A stretch of 41,811 bases of DNA from Planctomycetaceae bacterium (GTDB lineage: Bacteria; Planctomycetota; Planctomycetia; Pirellulales; Pirellulaceae). The translations under genes and the position numbers were made by a program. Position 1 is the stretch's first letter; each line of letters opens with the position of its first letter. The stretch spans positions 1 through 41,811 of the forward strand of contig PAQH01000028.1 in the NCBI GenBank assembly GCA_002709225.1. The letters are read 5' to 3'. The notes under the pieces are model-generated. The model saw only the letters and a program-made list of their open reading frames with translations. It did no database searches and was not told where the DNA came from. This document shows positions 7,527 to 16,413 of the stretch, in pieces.

Positions 7527-8627
7527 ATGAATTTACCCCCCCTGCGATCCACACCACAGGACCTCGACACGCCCGCGCTCTGCGTCGATTTAGATCGGAT
7601 GGAAGCCAATATCGACCACATGGTCGCTGCCTGTCGTCAACAGAAAATTGACTGGCGGCCCCACTCAAAATGCCACAAGTCGCCGGCTATCGCACAGAAA
7701 CTTGTCGCGGCAGGAGCCATCGGCGTAACCTGCGCAAAAGTCGGAGAAGCCGAAGTCATGGCCGCCGCGGGAGTGACTGACTTACTCATCGCGAACCAGA
7801 TTGTCGGTGCACAAAAGGTCGCACGCCTCGTCGAACTGAGACGCAAAGCAGACCCAATTGTCTGTTTCGATCACCTCGACCAGGCACGTCCCGTCGGTGA
7901 GGCAATGCATGACGCGGGATTGGCCATCCGCGCCTTGATCGAGGTTGATATCGGCATGCAACGGGCAGGAACACAACCCGGTGAACCTAGTGTTCAACTC
8001 GCAGCGGCACTCGCACAACTACCCGGCATTCAGTTTGCCGGAGTCATGGGATACGAAGGGCACCTGTTGCGCATCGTCGACCCCGTAGAAAAAGAAGAAC
8101 GCATCCGCACTGACATTGGGACTCTCGTCAAAACAAAAGAAGTGGTGGAAAGCCACAACATTGAATGCCCGATTGTCTCCTGTGGGGGCACCGGATCGTA
8201 CGCTTACTCGGCGTCCCAGCCTGGCATTACTGAAATCCAGGCTGGGGGTGCAATCTTTATGGATGACTACTACCGCAACCAATGTAATGTGGAAGGTCTC
8301 GATTTCGCACTAACCCTGGTCGCAACAGTGGTGAGCCGCCCTGCCCCGGACCGAGCAATCATCGACTCTGGGCGAAAGACAATGAACGCGGAACTCGAGA
8401 TGCCGCGTGTAATCAGCCACAACGGAATCCAAGTCCAGGGACTTTCTGCGGAACACGGCACACTTCAGCTGGAACCCGAGGCTGCAGACCTGGCGATCGG
8501 TGATCGCCTCGTTTTGATGCCGGGATACTCTGATTTCACGTGTGTGCTCCACGATCGTTTTTTTGCTTTTCGGGATCACAGCCTGGAGGAAATCTGGCCC
8601 CTGGAAGGTCGCGGTCGATTGCAATAA
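7527..8627 (+). CDS. D-threonine aldolase / DSD1-like PLP enzyme
   Basis: Fold-type III PLP enzyme of 366 residues with an alanine-racemase-like N-terminal barrel. Relatives cleave D-threonine-type beta-hydroxy amino acids or dehydrate D-serine. The family opening DTPALCVDLDRMEANI is followed by WRPHSKCHKSP, which holds the PLP lysine, then GVTCAKVGEAEVMAAAG, GMQRAGTQPG, YEGHL and SCGGTGSY (phosphate-binding region). The C-terminal domain ends DRFFAFRDHSLEEIWPLEGRGRLQ. In studied D-threonine aldolases and DSD1 a C-terminal His with Asp or Cys two residues later binds a metal; here the matching segment reads PGYSDFT, with Tyr where His is expected. Substrate and metal dependence are therefore uncertain. 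It sits 26 bases behind the MoaD-like gene and may be cotranscribed. Confidence 0.88.
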   Translation: MNLPPLRSTPQDLDTPALCVDLDRMEANIDHMVAACRQQKIDWRPHSKCHKSPAIAQKLVAAGAIGVTCAKVGEAEVMAAAGVTDLLIANQIVGAQKVARLVELRRKADPIVCFDHLDQARPVGEAMHDAGLAIRALIEVDIGMQRAGTQPGEPSVQLAAALAQLPGIQFAGVMGYEGHLLRIVDPVEKEERIRTDIGTLVKTKEVVESHNIECPIVSCGGTGSYAYSASQPGITEIQAGGAIFMDDYYRNQCNVEGLDFALTLVATVVSRPAPDRAIIDSGRKTMNAELEMPRVISHNGIQVQGLSAEHGTLQLEPEAADLAIGDRLVLMPGYSDFTCVLHDRFFAFRDHSLEEIWPLEGRGRLQ

Positions 8628-8726
8628 CCCAGGGTGCCCATCGGTCTTCCACTAGCCTCTGAATTCTGCCACACTCCGCCACGCTAAGCGTTCGTCGCTC
8701 TCCTTTTCAAAGGAAATCGTGGCACA

Positions 8727-10511
8727 ATGTCGCGCAAATACTGCCGCTTGCTGGCACTCGTATTCGTCGTTGCTGTCAGCAAGATCGCGCTCGGCCAACT
8801 TCCAACAGAATCGGTGCCCGCCAAGGCTGGCACCAGTCTGGCGGCAAAGTCCGAGAAAACCGATCCGACGCTGGCAGCCGAACTGGCATCACCCCGGGCT
8901 ACCTTGCGCACGTTCCTGGAAGCTTGTCGCCAAGAGGACATGCAACGGGCCGCCTTGACGCTTGACATCTCCCAGATGCCTGGCACTGACGACGCCCGAG
9001 ATCTCACTGCCCAGCGGATCGCCGCGAAACTCAATGACATTCTCAGTCGCCTTCTGGATGTAGATCTGTCAAGTGTCCCGGATGATCCCGAACACCCACA
9101 GGACTACTCGCTGGCCGAAGGCCAGGACATTCCTGATGAAACCGACATTGCCGCACTCGCGGCGCTCAAGATCAGCCGCAGCTCGGCCGACAAGCTGTGG
9201 CGATTCAGTGCCGAAACCGTCGATCAAATCGACACACTTCGAGAACAGTCCAAAGATCGCAAACCGGTCGTCCCTGGCAAAGCAGTGCAAGCAACCGACC
9301 TGGCAATCCGATTGTCCGATCTGTTCCCCACCCTTCAAAACAAGACTCTGGTCTTGAAAGATTATCAATGGATCTGTCTGGCCATTCTGATATTTCTCGG
9401 ATTCCTGGCCGACGTCATGGTACGTCTGTTGCTACGCCACCTCACGGCTGCCTGGTTCCGCTTTATGCGCAACGGCGAGCAACGGCAGGCGGAAAAACAC
9501 GTCTGGCGCCCGCTCGGCTTACTCGCCCAGGCCCTCGTCTGGTACGGCGGCATCTGGCTAATTGACTTGAATCCGCTGATTCATTCGATTTTCGGTTACG
9601 GGGTCAAGACGCTGACTGTCGTTTCAGCGACATGGACCGCATTTCGACTGACCGACCTGCTCTCGGCTTACCTGGCACGGCGGGGGGCGGCGACCCCTAC
9701 TCGCTTCGATGACTTGCTCGTGCAATTGCTCTCCAAATCACTCAAAGCGCTTTCACTCTGCGCGGGGCTGGTCTTGTTTTCGCATGTGTTTGCCCTTGAT
9801 CTGTGGGGACTTATGGGCGGACTCGGCATCGGCGGTCTCGCATTAGCCTTTGCCGCCAAGGACACGATCGGCAACTTCTTTGGATCGCTTACCGTCTTAG
9901 CAGACCGACCTTTTGAAATTGGCGACTGGATTATCGCCGAAGGTGTCGAAGGATCTGTGGAGAATGTGGGCTTTCGCAGTACACGCCTGCGCACTTTCTA
10001 CAACTCGGTGATCACTTTACCGAACAGCCGCCTGACCACTGCGGTCGTTGACAACATGGGCCGACGACGGTTCAGGAGATTCAAGGAAACGATCGGCATC
10101 CAATACGATTCATCGCCGGAACAGATGGAAGCGTTTTGTGAAGGGATTCGTGAACTGATTCGCCGTCATCCATATACGCGCAAAGATTACTATCACGTCT
10201 ACTTCAATGGCTTCGGCGACAATGCCCTGAACATCCTTTTGTATTGTTTCGTTGAAACGCCCGACTGGGCAACGGAGCTACGAGAAAAACACCGCTTGCT
10301 GCAGGACATTTCTCGTCTCGCCGCCAACCTTGGCGTGTCCTTTGCGTTCCCCACGCGCACCATTCACCTGGTGCAATCGGAAAATAGCCAAAACGAGCCT
10401 CCCCAACTGAATAATCCGATCGATGCGGGGCGTCTCCAAGGTGCAGAAATCGCCGGACCGCCAGCAACCGCGGAAACGCGTCCGGGCCCCGTGGTCTTCA
10501 GCACCACGTAG
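8727..10511 (+). CDS. MscS-family mechanosensitive ion channel
   Basis: Inner-membrane channel that opens under membrane tension to release solutes on osmotic downshock. The 594-residue protein begins with a signal peptide (RLLALVFVVAVSKIALG) and a soluble periplasmic region of about 180 residues. Membrane segments follow near 212-232, 265-283, 295-315, 335-352 and the pore helix at about 358-385 (GGLGIGGLALAFAAKDTIGN). The MscS beta domain shows DRPFEIGDWI, GSVENVGFRSTRLRTF and the conserved LPNSRL. The extended N-terminus makes it a large MscS relative rather than the minimal E. coli type. ATG 8727 has AAAGGAAA about ten bases upstream. A Pro/Ala-rich tail closes it. The neighbours do not suggest a specialised role. 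Confidence 0.93.
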   Translation: MSRKYCRLLALVFVVAVSKIALGQLPTESVPAKAGTSLAAKSEKTDPTLAAELASPRATLRTFLEACRQEDMQRAALTLDISQMPGTDDARDLTAQRIAAKLNDILSRLLDVDLSSVPDDPEHPQDYSLAEGQDIPDETDIAALAALKISRSSADKLWRFSAETVDQIDTLREQSKDRKPVVPGKAVQATDLAIRLSDLFPTLQNKTLVLKDYQWICLAILIFLGFLADVMVRLLLRHLTAAWFRFMRNGEQRQAEKHVWRPLGLLAQALVWYGGIWLIDLNPLIHSIFGYGVKTLTVVSATWTAFRLTDLLSAYLARRGAATPTRFDDLLVQLLSKSLKALSLCAGLVLFSHVFALDLWGLMGGLGIGGLALAFAAKDTIGNFFGSLTVLADRPFEIGDWIIAEGVEGSVENVGFRSTRLRTFYNSVITLPNSRLTTAVVDNMGRRRFRRFKETIGIQYDSSPEQMEAFCEGIRELIRRHPYTRKDYYHVYFNGFGDNALNILLYCFVETPDWATELREKHRLLQDISRLAANLGVSFAFPTRTIHLVQSENSQNEPPQLNNPIDAGRLQGAEIAGPPATAETRPGPVVFSTT

Positions 10512-10648
10512 GCAACGGCTGCCCTTGACACCGGCAATCCCGCCAGCGTATCTCGGCCAAACCAGCCACCACGGGCCTCATTCGCATCCCGATAACGCGA
10601 GTTCTGGCCTAATCGTATTCCCGACTCTGCGGTAATGGCTCGATAAGA

Positions 10649-10654
10649 TATAAT
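10649..10654 (+). promoter_or_regulatory. Candidate -10 box before the vWA gene
   Basis: Exact TATAAT, 61 bases before ATG 10716. No recognisable -35 box stands 16-18 bases upstream. A small GCTGG/CCAGC hairpin (10676-10688) lies in the predicted leader. Confidence 0.33.
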
Positions 10655-10715
10655 CTGGTTAGGCGCCGCAGCCCAGCTGGCATCCAGCCAAACCTGGCGC
10701 CCCGGGAGTCCCATC

Positions 10716-12803
10716 ATGACTGGCGATGCTCGCCATAGCAAAGACGATCGCACCGATACCGTCCCGGCTGACCGCCAGACCGCCGACGCAGCGGCGCGCA
10801 CAGACAGCCAGGTAGACGACATCACCCCGGCGCACACGACCCTGGAAGCCTCTTCAGCCGGCATTCAAGCCCAGCCAGTGGAGGCCGCGGCAGCCCCGGC
10901 ACCCGAGAATCCGGCTGAAACACTGATCGAAATCCGTGCCGGCGGCATGCAAGAAATGGTCCAGCGGGGGGGGGCATTCGTTTTTTCGACTATTTTTCAC
11001 CTAGTGCTTGTGCTCGTACTCGGGCTGTGCACTCTCAACACAGCGGTGCAGGAGGAAATTATCTCTTTGCTGTCTCCGTCGATTGAGGAGCAACCCGACG
11101 AATTGCCCGTCGAATTGGAATTGGAGCAAGACCTGCAAGCGGCCACTGAAGTGACCCAGGCGATCTTTGACAGCGCGGTGGCCGCAGCCGCCCAAAGTGG
11201 ATCCGCTACGGGAGCAGCAACCGAGCCACAGCTCGACCAGCAACTGCTGGAAGAGTTCAGTTCACCCCAAGTCAAAGTCCAGCCACCTTCACTGGGACTT
11301 CCCAGCATGACTCGGGCTTTTGAAGCGCTGCCCGAGGGCATCCTTGGCGACCCACGAATGGTTGTGGACAGTTACCAGCAAGCCATGGATCAGATCACGC
11401 AAGAAATATTGTGGATGCTGGAACGCGGGAACGTACTCGTAGTCTGGTGTTTTGACCAGTCGCAGAGCATGAAGGACGATCAGCGTGAAATTCGCGATCG
11501 AATCAACAAGGTTTACGCCGAGCTAGGTCTGGTCGACCAAGCCAGCGGCAACCATCTACTCACCGCAGTAACCAGTTTTGGAGCCGGCTTTCAGATTCAC
11601 ACCGCGGCAAACAACAAACCCAGGCCAACAAGCAACCGAGCGGAAATCCGCGATGCGATCGACTTGGTTCCAATCGATCCCTCCGGGACAGAAAACATGT
11701 GCGCAGCGGTGCGTCAGGCAATTGGATTTCATCGGCCGATGGCAAGAAGACGCCAGATGATCCTAATCCTCGTCAGCGACGAAAGCGGCAATCGAGAAAA
11801 CAATGTCGCGTTACTGGAAAACACGATTTCCGAAGCCCGGGCAGCGCGCTGCCGGGTTTACACCATGGGGAGAGAAGCGGTGTTTGGCTACCCCTGGGCG
11901 CATATCCGTTACCAACACCCACAGACCAAGCGCACCCACTGGCTGCGCGTCGATCGAGGGCCCGAAACCGCGTTCGTCGAGCAACTTCAAACCAATGGAT
12001 TCCACCGCCGACACGACGCTTTTTCGAGTGGGTTTGGCCCGTACGATCAAGCTCGGCTTTCCCGAGAAACAGGGGGTATCTTCTTCCTGTTACCAAGCAT
12101 CGAAGCTGACCTGGTAGGTGGGAAAGCGGGCAAACGTCGCTACAACCTCGACGCGATGCGCCCGTACCGCCCCGACTTGCGAGCGCGTCTTTCTGTGGTT
12201 TCTGATCGCAACAAATATCCCCTGCGATCATTGATCTGGAAAGTTGTCAATGACCTCGATCCAACGCAAGCTCGTCAGGTCAATATGCCCGTCGACTTCC
12301 CTCTCACGGCCGCTCAATTCCTGCCAGCCGCGCGGGCCGCGCAAACCAAAGCGGCAACGTACATCAACTACCTAGGCACCGTTCAAAAAATGCTCGAGTC
12401 CGGAAAACTACTGCGTGAACAAGAACCAGAGCCCCGTTGGCAGGCGAACTACGACTTGATTCTGGCGCAGGTTGTCGCATACCAGGCGCGCATGTACGAG
12501 TATGGCGTCGCGCTTGAAGAATTCATCAAGAAACCCAAAACCGCCTCGCTAACTCGACCACCCAACCTGCGACTCGTCGACTGGGATATCACCACCAACA
12601 ACAATGTGCGTACAGAGACCAGCAAACCCTATATCAAGCGTTCTACTGAGCTGTTCAACCAGATCGTCGCGGATCACCCCGGTACCCCCTGGGCGGAACG
12701 AGCCCGGGAAGAACTAACCAGAGGTTTTGGAGTTGATCTGGTGCCTGATTACAATCCGCCTTACATTCAAGTGAAAAATCCCAAGCCACTACCCAAATTG
12801 TAG
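10716..12803 (+). CDS. Membrane-anchored von Willebrand factor A domain protein
   Basis: 695 residues: an Ala/Thr/Asp-rich N-terminal stretch, one membrane helix at about 87-110 (FVFSTIFHLVLVLVLGL), an acidic linker, then a vWA domain from about residue 237. The metal-ion-dependent adhesion site is recognisable as FDQSQSM (the D-x-S-x-S pattern), followed by the helix KDDQREIRDRINKVYAEL and a later strand ILVSDESGN. The domain binds divalent metal and usually a protein partner. The C-terminal part, past 500, is helical and of unknown fold. It is followed 57 bases later by the Tat-exported prenyltransferase-repeat protein. ATG 10716 lies after the SD-like GGGAG. A G9 tract inside the gene immediately precedes the membrane helix. 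The partner is unknown. Confidence 0.87.
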   Translation: MTGDARHSKDDRTDTVPADRQTADAAARTDSQVDDITPAHTTLEASSAGIQAQPVEAAAAPAPENPAETLIEIRAGGMQEMVQRGGAFVFSTIFHLVLVLVLGLCTLNTAVQEEIISLLSPSIEEQPDELPVELELEQDLQAATEVTQAIFDSAVAAAAQSGSATGAATEPQLDQQLLEEFSSPQVKVQPPSLGLPSMTRAFEALPEGILGDPRMVVDSYQQAMDQITQEILWMLERGNVLVVWCFDQSQSMKDDQREIRDRINKVYAELGLVDQASGNHLLTAVTSFGAGFQIHTAANNKPRPTSNRAEIRDAIDLVPIDPSGTENMCAAVRQAIGFHRPMARRRQMILILVSDESGNRENNVALLENTISEARAARCRVYTMGREAVFGYPWAHIRYQHPQTKRTHWLRVDRGPETAFVEQLQTNGFHRRHDAFSSGFGPYDQARLSRETGGIFFLLPSIEADLVGGKAGKRRYNLDAMRPYRPDLRARLSVVSDRNKYPLRSLIWKVVNDLDPTQARQVNMPVDFPLTAAQFLPAARAAQTKAATYINYLGTVQKMLESGKLLREQEPEPRWQANYDLILAQVVAYQARMYEYGVALEEFIKKPKTASLTRPPNLRLVDWDITTNNNVRTETSKPYIKRSTELFNQIVADHPGTPWAERAREELTRGFGVDLVPDYNPPYIQVKNPKPLPKL
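10966..10974 (+). repeat. G9 homopolymer tract inside the vWA gene
   Basis: Nine consecutive G in the codons for Arg-Gly-Gly-Ala just before the membrane helix. Insertion or loss of one base would truncate the protein ahead of its anchor, as at contingency loci of other bacteria. Confidence 0.6.
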
Positions 12804-12860
12804 TCTTCCCACACGCGACTACTCTTCGATTTCAGTCCGTTGTTTGCAGGCAGTACCACG

Positions 12861-13997
12861 GTGCCTATTCAACATACACCGCGCGCAGGCGTCCCCACTA
12901 CCATCAATAACGGCGGGGCGAACGCCTCTCTCCAACAAACACTAGGCAGTCGCTTTTCACGCCGAACCGCTCTGGCCACTGCGGCCGGCCTGGGAACAAG
13001 CCTGCCGTGGCTTTCAAATCTCGCTGCTGCAAAACGTGATCCAGTCTGGAACAAAGCACTCGGCAAGGGACTCAACTGGGTCGCCAAGACACAGTCGAAT
13101 CTCGGACATTGGACTTCTGGCAACCCCGGTCCCTATCCGACCGCGATGACCGCGCTTGCCGCGACCTCCCTCATCTGTGCGGGCGCGACAACAACACAAG
13201 GTCCATACGCCCGAAACATTCGCCGCGCCGTTGACTTCCTGGTGCAAAAGAAGGCGCGACCCAACGGCCTAATCGGCGACCCTTTGACGGATAACCGCTA
13301 CACCTATGGCCACGGGTTTTCGATGCTCTTCTTGTCGCAAGTCCTCGGCGAAGAAGAGGACCGGGACCGCCGCAGTGAACTAATCGATGTACTTACGCGC
13401 GCCGTGGAATTCAGTGTGCGCGCACAAACCAAGTCCGGAGGTTGGGGCTACGTCAGCGCAAAAGACGGCAACAACTTTGACGAAGGCTCTACAACGATCA
13501 CGCAAGTGCAAGGCCTCAGAGGCTGTCGCAATGCAGGAATCGCCGTACCGACAGAAGCCATCGAACAAGCCAAGAAATACATCTACGGCTGCAAGAACAA
13601 AGATGGCGGAATTTCTTACAGTTCTCGCAATCGCGGAAGTTCACGACCGGCAATCACCGCCGCGGCACTCGCATCGCTTTACAACGCGGGCGACTACGAC
13701 AGTCCGCAGCAAAAGCAGATGTATTCTTATTGCAAGAAGACGCTACACAATATCAAATCCGGTTCTTCGAGGTCTTTCGGGCACTGGCACTACACGTACC
13801 TCTACTACTCACAGGTGGTGTATCGCCAAGGTGGTGCCGAATGGATTCCGTTTCGAGACAACTTGTTCAAGAAAATCGTTCGCGAACAGAACGGCAATGG
13901 TAGCTGGTCTGGCAACATCGGACCTATCTACGTCACCGCCTGTAACTTGATCATGATGCAGCTGGATCAAGGCTACCTACCGATTTATCAGCGTTAA
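12861..13997 (+). CDS. Tat-exported prenyltransferase/squalene-oxidase-repeat protein
   Basis: 378 residues from GTG 12861 (a TTG at 12840 would add seven). The N-terminus carries a twin-arginine signal (SRFSRRTALATAAGLG) and an Ala-rich cleavage region, so it is probably exported folded. The mature part is an alpha/alpha toroid of the prenyltransferase-repeat type: GLNWVAKTQSNLGHWTS, FLVQKKARPNGLIGD, QTKSGGWGYVSAKDGNNFDE, YIYGCKNKDGGISYSS and IVREQNGNGSWSG are successive QW-like repeats. The DxDD motif of squalene-hopene cyclases is not seen, so cyclase activity is unlikely; a binding role is more likely. It lies directly behind the vWA gene. Annotation as a terpene cyclase would be over-reading. 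Confidence 0.85.
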   Translation: MPIQHTPRAGVPTTINNGGANASLQQTLGSRFSRRTALATAAGLGTSLPWLSNLAAAKRDPVWNKALGKGLNWVAKTQSNLGHWTSGNPGPYPTAMTALAATSLICAGATTTQGPYARNIRRAVDFLVQKKARPNGLIGDPLTDNRYTYGHGFSMLFLSQVLGEEEDRDRRSELIDVLTRAVEFSVRAQTKSGGWGYVSAKDGNNFDEGSTTITQVQGLRGCRNAGIAVPTEAIEQAKKYIYGCKNKDGGISYSSRNRGSSRPAITAAALASLYNAGDYDSPQQKQMYSYCKKTLHNIKSGSSRSFGHWHYTYLYYSQVVYRQGGAEWIPFRDNLFKKIVREQNGNGSWSGNIGPIYVTACNLIMMQLDQGYLPIYQR

Positions 13998-14055
13998 CCG
14001 CCCAGCTCCGCCGATGCGATCCGCAATTTGCAGTCCCAACCAGCAGCGAGTTCGC

Positions 14056-15006
14056 TTATCTCCAGTCTTGTACCGGCACGCTGCGCCACCCGGTATCCTC
14101 AGATACCGGCGCCACAGAAACCGGTGCGACAACTGCAATCGGTACCAGAAAGCTGGCTTTCGCCACCGCTGGTTGATCCCAGGCGATGGGCGCTGAGCGC
14201 GCAGCCGGCGGCCCCAACAAGGCGGTATAACGGGGATTCAGTGGAGAGACGGGCTGACGACGCGTCACGTGGGGAACGGTGCGGCGAGCTGGATCCGGAA
14301 TCGGCTGTAAGTCGATAGATCGCTTTCGATCAAGTCGCATAGGAGATACAGGTGGAAGCTGCGGCAATACGCCATTTCCCTGTTGCGGGAGCAGAGGATT
14401 GACCTGCTGCTGTTGTTGTACACCGGGACCCAATGTGGGTGCACGATTGGCGGTACTCGGTTGCGGCGAGGGCACTGTCACGGCAGGAGCGGTCACAGCT
14501 GGAGCAGTCAGCGTGGGTGTTGGCTGTTGCATCCCAGGCGCCATTGTCAGCGCCGGCACCGCACCCAGCAATGGAGTTCCCGGTTGGGCAGCGACCGGTA
14601 CCGTGGGAGCGCGATTCGGGACCGACACCGTCGAATAGATGGGCCGATAACTGGTCACTGGCACACGGCGCTGCTGCCATTGGTAACCAGTGCAAGGCTG
14701 AAGCGTGGTCTTCATGGCCGAAGTGGCCGGGTCCATGGCGGTAACTGGCCGGTAATAAGTTACCGGAGCGGGAATCCATTGCGTCTGGTACCTGGTACGT
14801 GGGACGTAGCCGACTACTACCCGCTGCAGGTTAAACGGCCGTGCCACGGAATAGACGTTACCATTTCCCCGGGGGAGCAAACGCGACACCGATGAGGATT
14901 CAGCGGGCTGCCCTGTCAACCACTCCCAAAGCCGGCAAGCTTCCGCACGGCCCGTAGGTAGACTGCCCAACAGCAAGGCGAGACCAAGCAACTGTTTTCT
15001 TCGCAT
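14056..15006 (-). CDS. Secreted Pro/Val/Gln-rich protein, unknown function
   Basis: No recognised domain. From ATG 15006 (an in-frame GTG at 15057 would add 17 residues) the 316-residue protein starts with MRRKQLLGLALLLGSLPTGRAEA, a clear signal peptide. The mature N-terminus has aromatic short-repeat motifs (YVPRTRYQTQWIPAPVTYYRP, YQWQQRRVPVTSYRPIYS) that I associate with planctomycete exported proteins. The middle is low-complexity: the pentapeptide TAPAV is repeated, followed by a QQQQQ run and many PQ/PL pairs. An extracellular or cell-wall location is likely from the signal and composition. The preceding minus-strand gene ends 256 bases upstream, so it probably has its own promoter, which I could not identify. 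It converges on the prenyltransferase-repeat gene with 58 bases between stops. Confidence 0.72.
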   Translation of the reverse strand: MRRKQLLGLALLLGSLPTGRAEACRLWEWLTGQPAESSSVSRLLPRGNGNVYSVARPFNLQRVVVGYVPRTRYQTQWIPAPVTYYRPVTAMDPATSAMKTTLQPCTGYQWQQRRVPVTSYRPIYSTVSVPNRAPTVPVAAQPGTPLLGAVPALTMAPGMQQPTPTLTAPAVTAPAVTVPSPQPSTANRAPTLGPGVQQQQQVNPLLPQQGNGVLPQLPPVSPMRLDRKRSIDLQPIPDPARRTVPHVTRRQPVSPLNPRYTALLGPPAARSAPIAWDQPAVAKASFLVPIAVVAPVSVAPVSEDTGWRSVPVQDWR

Positions 15007-15262
15007 GCGAGTGCCCAACCACAAATAGATTAGGGGTTTACGTCGATACACCACCACCTATTGGAGCCTAGTTCAAACCCTCGGAAAACAAAAGTCTCTG
15101 CAGGCCCCTGCCCCGTGGATCACCAGAAATGCCGCGGATCGCACCGATTGGGTGAAACGTAGGGGACCAAATCGACCACATCCGCAAAGCCGCGAATGCC
15201 TGGCCTTCCATAACACACCGTCGGCCACGCAACGGAAATCCTCAGGTCCCATCTCGCGGCGT

Positions 15263-16000
15263 CTATTGGCTTGGCGCAAGTGCCAACCGGGACTGAACCT
15301 GCTTTACCTGCCCCCTCCGCCGGCGGTACTCAAACAAGTCATACAGCGCAAACAACGTCTCGCGCACATTGCCGTCCTGACGGTCGTAGCAAACTCGTAC
15401 ATCGTCTTCTCGAATGACGTCTCTGGGACAGGACTGCAGTAACCGTGACACGATTTGTTGAACCCAGGCCAGCGAAGAAGTGGTCTGAACAAGCCATGGC
15501 AAACGTACATCCCGGTGGCTGGTCACAAGCAAGCCGCAATCACGCCAGGCACAGAACCAGCGCAACACACATTGCAAGACCCAAGGTAATTGCTCAAATC
15601 CGTCGACGATTAGACGGGTCCCGCCGCGACGTGTTGCTGACAGAGCCTGCGGAAAACCCTGACGCCAGACTTTTCTGTGCAACACCACTTTCACAACCGG
15701 CAGCGAACTTTGCCGCAACCGCAATTCCAATTGATTGACGAGTGTTGTTTTACCGGATCCATGCGGTCCAACGATCTGTCCCCAGCCTCGCTTGGTTTCC
15801 AACTGTCGCATCAACTGGTTCAAACAGATCCCTGGCGGCGGCTCAAAATAGATGTGACTGGGGTCGATCCAACGCACGGAAAATGGATTACTGTCGGGCC
15901 AGCGCAATCCGGTACGCGCACCTATTGCCGCCACGTTCAATCGCCCCCCCATCTCCAGTGACGGCGAACACAACTGACAAGCACACTGAAATACTGTCAC
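15263..16000 (-). CDS. P-loop ATPase, third gene of a coupled operon
   Basis: 245 residues, starting at GTG 16000, which overlaps the stop of the preceding gene as GTGA; GAGGTG just upstream acts as SD. A Walker A motif is clear (GPHGSGKTTLVNQL, about 75-88) after FEPPPGICLNQLMRQLETKRGWGQIV, and a Walker-B-like strand reads GGTRLIVDGFEQLPW near 130-144, where Asp is present but the usual second acid is displaced. A following strand ends LLVTSHRDVRLP, similar to sensor-1 segments of STAND/AAA-type ATPases. The C-terminus is a basic helix (LFEYRRRRGQVKQVQSRLAL). It resembles ExeA-like AAA ATPases in layout, but that assignment is tentative. Substrate probably is a conformational partner encoded in the same operon. 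Confidence 0.8.
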   Translation of the reverse strand: MTVFQCACQLCSPSLEMGGRLNVAAIGARTGLRWPDSNPFSVRWIDPSHIYFEPPPGICLNQLMRQLETKRGWGQIVGPHGSGKTTLVNQLELRLRQSSLPVVKVVLHRKVWRQGFPQALSATRRGGTRLIVDGFEQLPWVLQCVLRWFCAWRDCGLLVTSHRDVRLPWLVQTTSSLAWVQQIVSRLLQSCPRDVIREDDVRVCYDRQDGNVRETLFALYDLFEYRRRRGQVKQVQSRLALAPSQ

Positions 16001-16413
16001 TCGCTCACCTCGGTGTCGTGGATCTCGGGAGCATCCCCCAGTTGAAACGGCACCTCAAAAAACGCGCTTCTCCCCCGCCCCAGAAAAATGCGCACACGCA
16101 CACACCAACGGATTTTCACGAGAATTCCGGAATAGCTTAGAGGCGTTCTCGGTAATGTGGTACGAAAATGACGCATGGGCCGCAAATCACCTGTGCTGTG
16201 GTCTGCGGCAACACGACGCTCGAAATAATGGATACCGAGATCTTCGTCACCCTTTCCTTCGGTGTACCAGATCACCGAAGCTTCAACGGCACGTAAATCC
16301 ACCTGTTCAACCGCATCCACTTGGTATTCACAATCAAGCTCCTGGCCGGGCCAAAAAATACGGCCCTGCCCTTTGAGGCGAATACTAATCAGCGGGTCTA
16401 GCATACCGTTCAC
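15997..16413 (-). CDS. Small beta-sandwich (arrestin-like) protein, second gene of the operon
   Basis: 138 residues, no signal peptide or membrane helix. The strand pattern (ISIRLKGQGRIFWPGQELDCEYQV, VEASVIWYTEGKGDEDLGIHYFERR, ILVKIRWCVRVRIFLGRGRSAFFEVPFQLG) recalls arrestin/Vps26-like beta-sandwiches, where a ligand groove is formed by paired strands; this is inference from pattern alone. The gene overlaps both neighbours: its GTG start at 16413 shares bases with the stop of the membrane-protein gene, and its stop shares bases with the ATPase start. ATG 16404 is an alternative start. The SD (GGAG) is embedded in the upstream coding end. The arrangement implies equal and coordinated synthesis of the three products. 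Confidence 0.78.
   Translation of the reverse strand: MNGMLDPLISIRLKGQGRIFWPGQELDCEYQVDAVEQVDLRAVEASVIWYTEGKGDEDLGIHYFERRVAADHSTGDLRPMRHFRTTLPRTPLSYSGILVKIRWCVRVRIFLGRGRSAFFEVPFQLGDAPEIHDTEVSE

Noticed and set aside
12840-13997. Terpene cyclase function for the prenyltransferase-repeat protein
   Set aside because: The DxDD catalytic motif is absent and the protein is exported by Tat, unlike cytoplasmic-face cyclases.
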